Shown here: positions 34,195-45,222 of the stretch, one piece after another
Numbering within the stretch: position 1 is the stretch's first letter
Layout: every line of letters begins with the position of its first letter
Origin: Notamacropus eugenii
Lineage: Eukaryota; Chordata; Mammalia; Diprotodontia; Macropodidae
Direction of reading: 5' to 3'
DNA length: 64,000 nucleotides
NCBI RefSeq assembly: GCF_028372415.1
Contig: NC_092872.1
Coordinates: 388,886,853 to 388,950,852, forward strand
The notes under the pieces: generated by a model
Database searches by the model: none
Seen by the model: the letters and a program-made list of their open reading frames with translations, nothing else
Told to the model about the DNA's origin: nothing
Translations under genes and position numbers: made by a program

Positions 34195-34700
34195 TTGGTA
34201 TTAAGAGGACTGCCTGTGTCACCAAATCCATCTTTTTCTGTGCAATGCTAACAGGACGCACTAATTGGACCCATAATTTTGGTCTCTAATTTACTAGGCT
34301 AACTCAGACCAAATTATTAAATAGTCAGTTTAGCTCCAACTATATATTTAGTACCTAAAGGGCCTCAGATCAAAATACAGACATAAAACTATTTACTGAT
34401 TGTATAAATAGCCAAGTGTGTAAGTGTATTAGAAGGATTATAGCAGCGGTGTGCTAGTATATGTTTAACAGCTGGAGCTCCAAAAGAAAAAAAAGATGGC
34501 ATGGCATGCATGACTCACTTTTGAGTTTAATCTGCATCATTAACATTTTGTCACTTTCTTGAGTCTAGTCGATCTAAAAAACAATAAATCAAGCCCTGAT
34601 TTGTAACTTTTTCCCAATTTTCAAGGTATAACTGATCACACTGAAAATTTAACAATTGGCTCTCAGGAACCAGTTTCAGCTACCTCTAGTATATCCCCAG
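34195..34700. promoter_or_regulatory. Candidate conserved noncoding element (enhancer-like)
   Basis: About 500 repeat-free bases dense in homeodomain-type cores (ctaattgg, ctaattta, aaattattaaat, caattgg). Also an E-box 'aacagctgga', an AP-1-like 'atgactcact' and a SOX-like 'aaaacaataaa'. It sits between an old CR1/L3 remnant and a SINE fragment, with no coding frame. The function is inferred only from motif density. Confidence 0.3.
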
Positions 34701-34759
34701 ATCATACTAGGAGCAACCAGAGTTGAGTGGCATCAACCTGGGAAGATTTTACTGAGTTT

Positions 34760-34850
34760 TATTGTTTCTCTTCTTTCTCCTCTGTAAAATGAGGTGGTGG
34801 AAATAGATGATTTCTATGTTCCCCTCCAACTCTAAAAATCCAATGAAGTA
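34760..34850 (+). mobile_element. CORE-SINE 3' half
   Basis: 'ctcctctgtaaaatgaggtg' and 'cccctccaactctaaaaatc'. Confidence 0.55.
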
Positions 34851-34859
34851 ATTCTCTCA

Positions 34860-35465
34860 GGCTATGGTTCAATGCCTTCTGAGTTTTAGTGGAAAAATTA
34901 ATGTTCTATGTTAACCTTCATTGTACAGCTCATTTGCATGGCCAGGAATAAGCTGTTTGTATGGTTCTTTACCCCTTGAGTACTGTCTGGAGCTCAGCCT
35001 GGCTTGGCAGGGACCACTTGTTAGAAATAAGGCCATTGGTGGGCAGTATAAATGAGCTGACTGTCACTGTCGTCATATCATAGGACAGGTGTTTGTATTG
35101 CAAAAGCCAGTGGTGCTTGTCAACCAAGTTGGCAGGAACTGAATCATCAATTCCTTCCTCAGTTTGGTTGCACAATGGGGTTGGAAGACTTTGAAAGAGA
35201 AGTCAGGCTTTGTATGGGGGCATATATAGGTACCTCCTTGTACATCTGTTACAGGCAATCCCTGCTTTTAGAAGAAATATTTCTGTGGAGACTTCATTTT
35301 AAAGGAGACCTCTATACTGTGAGATGAACTTCCAACAAACTCATATTGTCTGGCCTTTAGGGCAACAGTGGTGGAAACAAAAGATTGAGTGTAGGGAAAA
35401 CGATGAGATACATAAAGATGTTTATTGGGTAGCATTAAGTGAGGAGAGTGGCAAGACTCTTGTCT
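34860..35465. other. No gene seen
   Basis: Three overlapping minus-strand frames (60-68 codons), no family. The sequence is not repeat-like. Confidence 0.45.
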
Positions 35466-35467
35466 AT

Positions 35468-35720
35468 CCAAAGAATCATAGAACCTTAGGGTGAAAAAGC
35501 AACCTCATAGGTCATTTACCCCTACCTGAAATATGAATCCTACCTGCACTAACTATGACAAGTGGTCCCTAAAAGCCTCCAGTGATGGAGACCTCATTAT
35601 ATTAGGAGATAGCCCATTCCATTGTTGGACAGACCTAACTCATAAGAAGTTCCTTCATAAAATCCACCTGAAATCTATTTCCTTGTAGCTTCCACCCATT
35701 GGTCCTACTTCTACTTTCTG
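35468..35720 (-). mobile_element. CR1/L3 LINE 3' region (antisense)
   Basis: 'gaatcatagaaccttagggt', 'gcctccagtgatggagacct', 'agcccattccattgttggac', 'cttccacccattggtcctac' give the CR1/L3 3' region in antisense, starting at the diagnostic gaatcataga end. Confidence 0.82.
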
Positions 35721-35724
35721 AAAC

Positions 35725-35868
35725 TAAAAAAGAGTAACAAGAACATCATCTTTGAGCTTGAAGATACCTCACACATTATCTAGTCCAGTTTCCACATTTT
35801 ACAGATGAGGAAACAGACCCAGAAAGGCCAAGTGAGCTTCCCAATGCCATGAAGGCATTAAGTGGCAC
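35725..35868 (-). mobile_element. CORE-SINE fragment
   Basis: 'ttatctagtccagtttccac', 'attttacagatgaggaaaca', 'gaccc' and 'aggcattaagtggcac'. It lies between two CR1/L3 pieces of opposite orientation. Confidence 0.75.
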
Positions 35869-35869
35869 A

Positions 35870-36963
35870 GTTCGTGATTATAAAGGGTCAGTGTGACTTC
35901 ATGAGCCATACCAGTATAACCTCATTGCCTTTTTCTATACAGATTTCTAAGCAAATACATCAGGGAATGTCATAAATGTGGCATACCTATATTTCAGTAA
36001 AATATTGGCTAAAATGTCTTACACAATTACTGTGGGAAAATGGAAAAATGTGGGACCAGATGATAACACAATTAGATATATTCAGAAAAGTTTGGGCTCA
36101 AAGAGCATTGTTAATGGTTCAAAGTCAACTTTGTAGGTACTCCAGTGGAGTGTACCAGACTGTGCTGTTTAATATTACATAAATGACTTAGATATAGGCA
36201 TAGATAGTGTGCATATCAAATTTGCAGATGAGATAAAGCTGATAAAATAGCTAAAACTGGGATGAAAGAGTCAAAACCCAAAAAGATCTTGATAAGCTAG
36301 AGCATCAGATCAAATCTATTGTTATTATTGCTGAGTCCTTTCATTTGTGTCTGACTTTTTGTGACCCCATTTGGGTTTGTTTGGTTGGGGGTTTTTTTGG
36401 CAAAGATCCTGGAGTGATTTGCTATTTACTTCTCCAGCTCATTTTATAGATGAGGAAACTGAGGCAAACAGGGTGAAGTGACTTGTCCAGGATCATACAG
36501 CAAGTAAGTGTCTGAGGTCAGATTTTAACTCAGGAAGATAATGAGTCTTTCTGAATCCAAGTCTAGCCCTCTATCCACTACCCCATCTAGCTGCCTTATC
36601 AAAATAAAATATAATAAAATGAAATTCTGTGGGGATAAATGTAAAGTTTTACATTGGATTTTAAAAAGTCATTTTCTTAAATATGAGACAGATAAAGCAA
36701 TTACAAGAATTACAAGCAAAGAGTAGAAGGTGAAAAGGGGGAAATTCAAGCTTGATGTCAGTAAAAATTCCCAAATGATTAAAACTGTTCAAAAGTAGAA
36801 TGAGTTTCCTTTAAGAGTGATGGCTCCTTCTCTTTGGAGATCTTCAAGCAGAAGCTGGGCCATGAGTTGTTGGGTACCTTTCAATGGGGATTCCTTTCAG
36901 GGATGGGTTGAACTAGATGGCTACTGAGGTATTTCCCAATTCTAAATTATGTGACTCTGGAAA
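35870..36963 (+). mobile_element. CR1/L3 LINE, ORF2 3' half to 3' end
   Basis: Follows CR1/L3 ORF2 in order: 'gggaccagatgataacacaa', 'gttaatggttcaaagtcaac', 'ctccagtggagtgtaccaga' (region of the reverse transcriptase QGS motif), 'tcaaatttgcagatgagata' (FADD/YADD region), 'gataaatgtaaagttttaca', 'ggagatcttcaagcagaagc', then the end 'tctaaattatgtgactctgg'. Many stops and indels. A minus-strand SINE is inserted at 36320-36596. Confidence 0.85.
36320..36596 (-). mobile_element. tRNA-derived SINE with RTE-like tail, nested in CR1/L3
   Basis: Antisense order: A/T-rich tail, 'gtgtctgactttttgtgacc', 'caaagatcctggagtgattt', 'agatgaggaaactgaggcaa', 'ctctatccactaccccatct'. The CR1/L3 text resumes at 36600 ('tatcaaaataaaatataata'). 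Confidence 0.9.
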
Positions 36964-36969
36964 AATTCT

Positions 36970-38655
36970 TCTCATCACTCTGAAAAATGTTATGGAAGTA
37001 CTACATTTTGTAGTCGAAAAGTTGACCTTTTTAAGGTGGAAAAAAATATTCCCCTGAATTGGGGTTGACATCTACTGAACATATCGAATATGCTGGCACT
37101 CTCCCTTTTTTTCTTTTTCAGAGAAACAGGGGTTGAAGTATGTGCTAGACCAGCATTTTCTCCAGGTCTCCTCTCTGCCTGCTAAACAAGTATTGTTGAA
37201 ATACCTTTTAAGCTGCCCATCTATCTCCTGTCACACTCAGAGGCCCCTTTTATCCTCTCCATACATTATTGTCTGATGAATGAATTAATTTGGCTTCCAA
37301 GCCTGTAGCAAATTAGAAAGGGAAACAGAAAAGGTGGGTGGAGGTAAAAACAACAACAGCAAGTTCAAAGCAGTGTGCTGTGACACTGTTTGTGGACTTA
37401 TAAGTAAGGGAGGAGACAGAAGAATTCCCAAAACCCAACAGTCTAGGGCCATTTTATAGAGAAACCAAATTACTCGTCATCCCTCAGTGGGCCCACTGGG
37501 TACCATCATATTATGGTACTGAGGTGTTCATAAGGATGGCTCTGAGTTACAGGGGGAAAAGGTCAAATTGCTTTCAGGATCCTTTGCTTATGTTGAGTTC
37601 TACGTTGGCAGCTTGACGGAGTGAACAAACAAGGCTTGTAGAGTAAACCCTCAGCTACCTGGAAAGCCTGGAGGTCCAGATTGCCTAACTGCCTGAGTCC
37701 TGCCCAGCCAAGGTACTCATAATAAAATTTTACTCTATAGCATCCGTGGTAGCCTTAGGTATGGAAGGATTGCAGAGGGACCTATTAAGTTAAATGTCAA
37801 TGAGTAAATGATGGGAAGTGCCAGGATTTCAACATATAGGCTTGACATTTAAATTGCATTTACTCCTGCCTGCAAGTTTCAGGTAATTCAGGAGAATGTG
37901 ACTAGGGGAGCTGAAAGAATATTTTCAAATAATACCCTATTTTAGCTGGTGCTTTGAGTAGTAACTAAGATGACATCAGCCCTAGATCTTGTTTCTTCTT
38001 CCTTTTCATCACAAGTGGCTTCTAAATCTGGCAGGAACTGAAATCCTATCATCTCCTTCCCCTTCCCCTCTCTCCCTCCAAGGAGGGACCCCCCCCCCTC
38101 ATTTGAATGTGAAAACTCTCAGGGTCACTGATGGCAAAGCAAGACAGCCAGGGCACCTGTTTGTGGGATGCTCCTTCTGGGAACAAAATAGAATCCAAAT
38201 CCAGACCAGGAAGCCATTGGGAAGCTTGTGCCTGGCTCCTAGCAGCAATGACTGTGTGTTTCAAGGAGAAGAAATATTTTAGCCACAATAGTGGCTGCCA
38301 GGGTTGGCATTCTATTTACAGACGACTGATCCCATTGTATATAATGGCCAAATCCTTTCTGGCCTCGTGCCTGGTGATGTGGGGAAAATACGGCAGCATC
38401 TGCTACCTAAGATACATTTTCATCTGCTAGTGTTGCACAAAATTCCTGGGGGAAATGAGTCAACAGTCTGTCAATACTATGGATTTACTGTCTTGATGTG
38501 GGTTCTGGTGTGAGGGTTTTTCCTAATGTCTCAGGAAGTTCTTTAAATTTTTTTTTCATTTGAGACCCAGAAGCCTTCTCACCTAATCCAATGCTCCCAG
38601 ACCTTGAATCTGATGAATATGTAGACAATGAATTTTAAAGCTGAAAGGAAATTTA
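36970..38655. other. Mostly unique; two enhancer-like patches
   Basis: No gene recognised. 37240-37410 has 'gaatgaattaatttggcttc' and a caacaacaacagcaa run. 38280-38520 has 'agcatctgctacctaagata' and AP-1-like 'aatgagtcaac'. Frames of 97 and 99 codons (37989-38282, 38131-38430) overlap each other in different phases and are unconvincing. Confidence 0.4.
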
Positions 38656-38659
38656 GAAA

Positions 38660-38910
38660 TTATTAATACCATGATTTTATTTATTAATTTCTATTGATAT
38701 CTTTTGTTTTTACATTACCTTCCTTTTTGAACGTGTCTATACCTCCTCCACTTTTCTTCCCAGCAAGCAACAAACAAAAAACCAGAAAAAGCAATTCACC
38801 AACACTAACCAACATAGCAACCCAGTTTGATAGTCATATATGGTGTTCCATGTCCATTGTCTCCCAATCTCTGCAAAGAAGGGGTGGAGGCACATTTTCC
38901 CATGTTTTCT
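38660..38910 (-). mobile_element. LINE 3' end (L1-like)
   Basis: 'tttctattgatatcttttgt', 'aaaaagcaattcaccaacac', 'atatggtgttccatgtccat', 'tctctgcaaagaaggggtgg' in antisense. A plus frame of 121 codons starting here (38694-39059) is derived from this and the next repeat. Confidence 0.6.
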
Positions 38911-38934
38911 GTGTCAAGTGCCTTACCTTTCAAC

Positions 38935-39150
38935 TCAGTGCTCTCTCCATGGTTCATGAAATAGCACAAAACCCTAGCTTCAGAACTGGAAGAGATTTTC
39001 ACATTTCTCTAGTCCAGCACTCTCATTGTACAGAACAAAAACCCAACATAGTGAAGTGATACATTTAATGTCACACAAGTATTAAGTGACAGAACTGGGC
39101 TTTGAACCAAGGTTTTCCACTGCTTTCCCCATTGCATCACACCTTCTAAC
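38935..39150 (-). mobile_element. CORE-SINE with L3-like tail
   Basis: 'ctagcttcagaactggaaga', 'cacaagtattaagtgacaga', 'gctttccccattgcatcaca'. Confidence 0.65.
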
Positions 39151-39154
39151 AAAG

Positions 39155-39960
39155 ACAAATCAGGAGGAGCCTAAAGGAAAATGGGCAGAGTACTGAAAAG
39201 GAATCTAGAATAGTTTCTGATTCCCTTGTGTGATAGAAGGGCCTTAAGAACTGAAACTACTAGTTTGACATCTGATGAAACTGCAAAGCCACTTGACTAG
39301 AAGTCAACTAACCAATCAGACAGATTTAGGGAGCATCCACCATTGGAAAGTCCTATGTGGGCCCTGTAGGGAACAGTTTTGGGGTTCCATCATTTGCTGT
39401 TCTCCTTGGAAACTGTTGGCATGAGATCTGAATGTAACTGTATTCATAAATCTTCTTAGTTGCAGTGGAAGCTGGGGTACAAGGAAGAAGGTAGGGAATA
39501 GCCAGGCAAGCCAGCTATTGGTAGCAATGGAAATGAGATGAAGTCTGTCTTCCAAATCTTTCCATCATTTCTCCCCATTTCATCCCTTTCAGCTTTCCCA
39601 CAGTAGTGGCCCACCTAGGCCTGGCCTTCAAGAACCACATATCACTACCTGGATGTTTTATTTTTCCTTCCTAGCTATAGCTGACCTACCCCCTCCACCC
39701 TTCCCCTTTGTACCCTCATTCACAGCTCCATTTTCTCCAATCAAACCTTACCTATAGTATTTTTTCAAGGTGAATAACCACTAAGTGACTGGTCAGCTCA
39801 TGTGAATGACATCTTAACTCCATTTAGTTTTTTCTGGTAGTCATTTAACATTATCCCTCCCAAAGAATATATTTGCATTATAAAAAGGAGCCTTCAATGC
39901 ATTCCAGGTATCTTGGCAGGCAAATATTAGATATTTTTGAGGTCAAGGGGTTCGAGGAGG
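39155..39960. other. No gene seen
   Basis: Unique sequence. The 79-codon minus frame (39316-39555) has no recognisable family. Confidence 0.45.
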
Positions 39961-39964
39961 GGGT

Positions 39965-40145
39965 GAGATCACAGGATAATAGATTTAGAGTTGAAAGCCA
40001 CCTCAGAGGACAGCAAGTCCAAAGCTCTCATTTTTCAGATGAAGAAACTGAGGCCCAGAGAGGGTAAGTCCAAGATCACACAGGTAGTAAGTAGCAAAGC
40101 CAGAAATGGAACTCTGATCCTCATCGCTTAATTTATATCACTTCA
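39965..40145 (-). mobile_element. CORE-SINE with L3-like tail
   Basis: 'ggataatagatttagagttg', 'gatgaagaaactgaggccca', 'cacacaggtagtaagtagca'. Confidence 0.8.
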
Positions 40146-40149
40146 GTAG

Positions 40150-41050
40150 GGTTGCTATCCTAGTCCTTTTTAGAAGCAGAAAGCGTTGATGTTGTTCAGT
40201 TCAGGCAGGGACAGTGCAAGCTCTGGATCAAAGAGTTTTCATACCTTGACAATTATGGGAAACTATCAACAAGACCAATCCCTTGGATGTGGAAAAAACC
40301 CAAACAAACAAACAAACCAAGAAACTACCTTTGTTGAGCTTTAGCAGAGAGGAGTAAAATTTTTCAAGTTGAGTCCTTTGTGTGACCTGGGGCAAGGTAA
40401 AAGACTTGCCCATCCTTTTCTGAATCCTTTGTGACACCCATAGAACCACACCCTCCCCCTTTATGTCACCCAGCTCTATGTGAATAAGAGATTAGTGAGC
40501 CATTGCTGCTTTGCAGATGTAATGCATCATTCTGAGGATGAGACTGGCTCTCCAATTTACATCCTGCACATGAAATGAATATACACTACTTATTGTTAAG
40601 TTTTACCAACCTGGCTTTCTATCACTTCTTGAGTGAGAATGAAAATGACTGATGTCAAATGACTTTCAGGAGACCCTAGCCAGTCTGGAATGAGTATTTT
40701 TTAGACTCCCATAACTGGACCAGGCTACCCTGGGAAACAGAAATGGGAGAAAGAAAGCATGGTATTCACCTTCCAGGTTGTATACTATAGCTGAGAAAAT
40801 AAAACTACAGGGGAGGGGGAGGAGAATAAAGAGGTAAATAAAGCTAGCTTGGGAGCATTTGGAGACTGAAGGTTTCTGTTGCTTGTCCTTTATCAGGATA
40901 TGATCGAGGCCTGAGGACAGCATCCAGGAGCAATGAGAGGGTCAGTATTTATATTTCATCTCTAGGCAATCTTCTATCACACCTATCTCTGTCTCCCCAC
41001 CTCATACCCCTCCACATACACACACAAACTTTAGGATCCAATTAAATTTC
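40150..41050. other. Unique sequence with a repeat-free enhancer-like patch
   Basis: A short (AAAC)n lies at 40301-40320. 40470-40680 is repeat-free with 'cagatgtaatgcatcattct' and 'acttattgttaagttttacc'. No gene recognised. Confidence 0.4.
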
Positions 41051-41059
41051 TCCAAAAAA

Positions 41060-41680
41060 AAATGTAAAGTTCTCAGTTTGATACTTAAAACTCTTCCTAA
41101 TCTGCCTCCTTTCTGCATTTTTAGTCTTAGACTTGAGGCTCATCCACATACTATACATTCCATCCACATTGGCCTACCTTCCTCCCATCTTCCTGCCTTT
41201 GCACTGGTCGCCTCCATTCTTTATCAGTTAGTTAATCAGTCATTGAACATTTATTAAGTGCTTACTACGTGCCACTAGTACACTGTGCTATGTGCTGCTG
41301 ATATGAAGAAAACCAAAATACAGCCCCTGCCCTCAAGGGGCTCACAATCTAGTAGAGAAGTCAACAAGCAAAAAATATGTACAAACAAATCCTGTTTCTT
41401 AGTTTCCCTGGCTTCCTTCAGGTCCCACCTTCCACAGGAGGTATTTCTCAGTCCTATCTTCTAAGCTGCCACTGACTTTCCCCTGTTATATTACCTTTCA
41501 CCTATGCTGTATATATCTTGTAGGTACAGAGTTATTTACATACATTTTTTCCCTCATTAGGATACATGTCCCTTCAGTGCAGGGACCTTTATTTTCTTGC
41601 TTTCTTTTATATGCTCAATTCTTAGCATAGAACCTGACATATAGTAAGTGCTAATGAAAACTTATTGACTGACTGTACTG
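41060..41680 (+). mobile_element. L2 LINE, interrupted
   Basis: Part 1 (41060-41227): 'gatacttaaaactcttccta', 'tgcctttgcactggtcgcct'. Part 2 (41396-41680): 'cttcaggtcccaccttccac', 'catgtcccttcagtgcaggg', 'tagtaagtgctaatgaaaac', ending in ttgactgactg. A shorter L2-related piece lies between them. Confidence 0.8.
41228..41395 (-). mobile_element. L2 3' end (antisense) nested within L2
   Basis: 'tcattgaacatttattaagt', 'gcttactacgtgccactagt', 'ccctgccctcaaggggctca' is the reverse complement of an L2-type 3' end. It splits the plus-strand L2 copy. Confidence 0.75.
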
Positions 41681-41684
41681 CAAA

Positions 41685-41996
41685 CTTGTGTTTCGGGCTA
41701 CTTACCAAACATAGGAGGAAGGGACATTTTTAGTCTCATTAAGGTGATTCCTTTCTATCACTGAAGAAAAGTGGGTGGCAGATCTCATATACTCTGCAGT
41801 GCTCCCATACCAATGGAGGACTTCCTTCTTGGTCTTTCAGTACCTTAAGGGTTCTACTGTGCTACTTGAGTATCTTTCCTGACACCTGATGTCTACTATG
41901 TATCTATATGACTTTGGACAAATCTATGTAGTAGTGGGAGTTTCATCAATGGAAGCTGCCTACACCAATGAAATCATAGATCTGGACCAAAATACA

Positions 41997-42028
<32 letters not shown>

Positions 42029-43160
42029 TATCCTACTCATGTAAACATATCCTTTCAGGTGGCTTTTGGGTTTAGAAGCCTGTTTCTTATTTATAATATC
42101 AAAACATCAGAAACCTAAAAAAAGAGTAAAAAATGAAGAGATAAGGTTAGTGGGAAGATCAAATGAAATAAAGTACCTGTTAACCATAGATTTGCTGTGA
42201 TAGATAGATGTCCATCTCTTTAAACACCAATATTCTCAATATCTGAATCATGGAACACCAAGATCTCAGAGGAATCAAAACTGCAGGTGAATCAAAATTG
42301 TTGGTGGATACAAACAAAGTACAGGAGGTTATTTCACAGTGAAACACGTGACCAGAAAAAAAATGAATGTAGAAAGAAGGAAAGATTAGAACCCTTAAGA
42401 TAGTGAAAGAAGAAAGCCCTCCATTGTGATGAGAACACTACAGACCAAAGAGGTAAATAAGATCTGCTGCTCATAGGCAGCAGAAAGTAGAGGAGTCCAG
42501 TGAGCCACTCATGATATTAGTTTCCCTTAGATCCTTTGACAACGGATTTGACAGTTCCTGAAAATTCAGATCAGTGAAAATTCTGAGTCTGTTTCTATTG
42601 AAATGAGAGGCTCCAATCCATTGCCAGAGGCACTTGTCTGCCTAGCTGGGAGGTTTATTGGAACTAGGAGATTCCTTTCTCTTGGGCATTTAAAACATCT
42701 GAATTTTTCTTTCCTATCAGTTAAACAAACAGAGGTAAATGGAAAGTAAATGTCAAACCAGGGGGAAAACAACAGAAATAAATGTAGGTAGTTGACCTAA
42801 TTTCAGAGGATTTTTTTTCTCCCTTTTTATTTATTTTCTTGAGTTTTCTGGTGGCTGTTCTCACTTTTCCTCTTAAAGGTTTTTGCTTATAAGATGAACT
42901 TTCAGCTGCTTTGTCTCTCCCCAGCACTGAACCCTAATGAGATGGAGCTGGGCATGGAGAGCAGAGAGAAAAATCTCTGAACTAAAAGCTTGTGTTAACA
43001 AACAGCACTCTGACAGTGACATCTGAGCTTTCTCGGGTCACCAGCCCAGGTTCCACTTTTGATAGCACAAAAGCCAATTCAGTTCAACTCAGAGAAAATG
43101 TCCAGGCACTGGAGGCACAAAGATTAAAACAAAATAGCCCTTGGCCTCAAAGACCAAATG
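41685..43160. other. Unique sequence with a CA repeat
   Basis: (CA)n at 41993-42028. Short minus-strand frames (42566-42772, 42721-42927) and one plus frame (42992-43177) have no family resemblance. Confidence 0.45.
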
Positions 43161-43162
43161 GA

Positions 43163-43345
43163 TTTATAGATTCATAGTCTAATGGGTGGAAGGAATCTTA
43201 GAAATTTGATAGACCAACCCCCTCATTTTACACGTGAAGAAACAGAACCCCAACAAGGTTAAGTGCCTTACCCAAAGCCACACAGATAAGTAATAGAGTC
43301 AGGAGTAAAAGCTAAGTCCTCTGATTCCAGATCTCAGCTTCTTTT
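43163..43345 (-). mobile_element. CORE-SINE with L3-like tail
   Basis: 'atagattcatagtctaatgg', 'caaccccctcattttacacg', 'tgccttacccaaagccacac', 'cctctgattccagatctcag'. Confidence 0.8.
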
Positions 43346-43537
43346 TCTATATCATTCAGTTTGTGGTTCTTAATCTTTCCCAATTTCTTACTACCTTCTT
43401 GGATGCCTGTCTTGTCCAGTTCACTCGATTACTGAGTCAAGAAGTTTTAGGATAAAAAGTCTCTCTCTCTTTCTCCTTGTGTCTCTCCCTGCCTCTCTTT
43501 CCTCTGACATAAATATTTAATGCAGATTACATAATAT

Positions 43538-43745
43538 AGTATAATTACTACATGTAAACAAAATGCATAGGATATATTATATACTATAACTAATCTATAA
43601 TAAGTATATATTATAGTATCTCTGCCACATAATATTTATATACTGTAACAAACATAGTATGTATACAATATATAAATATATGCATTATATAGAATGTGTA
43701 CTATATATACAAGCTATATTATATATCTATATCTGTAGCTAGCTA
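43538..43745. repeat. AT-rich low-complexity tract
   Basis: About 200 bases of tata, ataata and tatac blocks ending in 'tagctagctagctat'. Several short palindromes, no coding content. Confidence 0.85.
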
Positions 43746-43749
43746 GCTA

Positions 43750-44045
43750 TACATTTAAGATTATATTGCAAGTGATTCAGCTGATTGGTGGGAGATAGTG
43801 TAGCATAGCAGAAAGAACATTAGATTGGGAATCCAGAGATCTGGGTTCCATGACTTAGTTGATTTACCTTTGTAAAAATGATCAGTCTTCAGTATTCAAA
43901 TAGACCTGTGATCTCATCAATTCTGGCATTTCTCAGATGACACAAATCACCACCCACTCCACTTGCCCATCTTGTATAACTTTTATCCAAATTCTCTCAA
44001 AAACTTGACCCCAGGGGATCTGCCCAATGTGCTGGAGGCTCTGCT
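43750..44045 (+). mobile_element. MIR-like SINE head, then unique sequence
   Basis: 43785-43880 reads 'tagtgtagcatagcagaaag', 'acattagattgggaatccag' and 'gatctgggttccatgactta', a MIR-type 5' half. The remainder up to the L1 flank is unique. Confidence 0.5.
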
Positions 44046-44563
44046 CACTTCCCTGACATAGCAAAGGTACCATTCTGGTTTCTCATAAAGTCATTAGCCT
44101 CCATCTGTTCCATTCTAATTTTGAAAGAACTATTTTCTTCAGTGAGCTTTTGAACCTCCTTTTCCATTTGGCTAATTCTGCTTTTGAAAGCATTCTTCTC
44201 CTCATTGGCTTTTTGAACCTCTTTTGCCAGTTGAGTTAGCCTATTTTTCAAGGTGTTATTTTCTTCAGCATTTTTTTGGGTCTCCTTTAGCAGGGTCTTT
44301 ATTTGTTTTTCATGCTTTGCTTGCATGTCACTCATTTCTCTTCCCAGTTTTTCCTCCACTTCTCTAACTTGATTTTCAAAATCCTTTTTGAGCTCTTCCA
44401 TGGCCTGAATCCATTGAGTGGGCTGGGATACACAAGCCTTGACTTCTGTGCCTTTCCCTGATGGTAAGCTTTGTTCTTCCTCATCAGAAAGGAAGGGAGG
44501 AAATGCCTGTTCACCAAGAAAGTAACCTTCTATAGTCTTATTTTTTTTCCCTTTTCTAGGCAT
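44045..44563 (-). CDS. L1 ORF1 protein, N-terminal part, 3'-truncated
   Basis: L1 ORF1 encodes an RNA-binding trimeric chaperone that packages L1 RNA. This 172-codon frame starts at ATG 44563 (MPRKGKKNKT, a basic start). It carries a Lys/Glu-rich heptad-like coiled coil from about residue 50 to 155, including a repeated unit of roughly 28 residues ending in LTQLAKEVQK, ISQMEKEVQK and similar. The RRM and C-terminal domains are missing. L1 sequence ends near residue 161; the last codons (QNGTFAMSGK) are read from the flanking duplication and unique DNA. Non-functional for retrotransposition. Confidence 0.85.
   Translation of the reverse strand: MPRKGKKNKTIEGYFLGEQAFPPFLSDEEEQSLPSGKGTEVKACVSQPTQWIQAMEELKKDFENQVREVEEKLGREMSDMQAKHEKQIKTLLKETQKNAEENNTLKNRLTQLAKEVQKANEEKNAFKSRISQMEKEVQKLTEENSSFKIRMEQMEANDFMRNQNGTFAMSGK
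44062..44078. repeat. 17-bp target-site duplication, left copy
   Basis: caaaggtaccattctgg, identical to 45223-45239. The flanking bases differ on both sides, so the repeat is exactly 17 bp. Confidence 0.85.
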
Positions 44564-45222
44564 TTTCCCAGCCAGTGACTTGACTTCTGAGTGTCATCTC
44601 CACCCCCACCTCACCTCCAGATCCGCCCAGCCAGCACTTGGGGTCTGAGATTCAAATGCTGCTTCCCAGCCTCAGGGCTTTGGGCGGGGGCAGGGCTGCT
44701 ATTCAGTGTGAGATTAAGTTCAGCTGCTCAGGGCAGGGCAGGGCTTCCTCTCAGGCTCAGTTCCCTCACAGGGTTTATGCAGAGACCTTCAACAATGGAT
44801 CTGGGCTTCTGCTTGCTTGGGAAGCCCTGGTCTGCTGCTGCCTCTGCTGCTGCCTCCCAAGGGGGCCTGAGTTATGGGGGCACCCCACACCCCTCTCGAC
44901 CCGCCAAAGAGACCCTCTCACTGACCCCTGTCACCTGTGGGTGGGGGGACCCTCACGGCCACTGGAGATGCCGTCCCTGAAGCCTGCTTGGATCCGCTCC
45001 TTTCTGCGCCGTGCCACCGAGGCAGGGTTGGGCTCTGCTCCAGGTCCGGGCGTGAGGGAACTTTTGCAAGAGGTTTTCAGGCTCTCTGGATCAGAAATCT
45101 CCTCCGCTCCGTTGTTCTGTGGCTTCTGCTGCTCCAGAATTCGCCAGTGATTCTTTTTTTACAGATATTTTATGGGCAGTGGGTTCAGAGGTAGAGTATA
45201 TGTGTCTTTCTGCTCCGCCCCC
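44079..45222 (-). mobile_element. L1 LINE copy with 5' part but no 3' part
   Basis: On the minus strand the 1144-bp insert runs from a G-rich 5' end (ggggggcggagc...) through a GC- and CpG-richer 5'-UTR (about 44570-45222) into ORF1. It stops abruptly inside ORF1 without ORF2, 3'-UTR or poly(A). An exact 17-bp direct repeat, caaaggtaccattctgg on the plus strand, flanks it at 44062-44078 and 45223-45239. The open ORF1 and perfect flanking repeat suggest a fairly recent event. Typical L1 copies instead lose the 5' end. Confidence 0.82.

Noticed and set aside
44570..45060. Small CpG island of a host gene promoter
   Set aside because: The GC- and CpG-rich stretch is the L1 5'-UTR.
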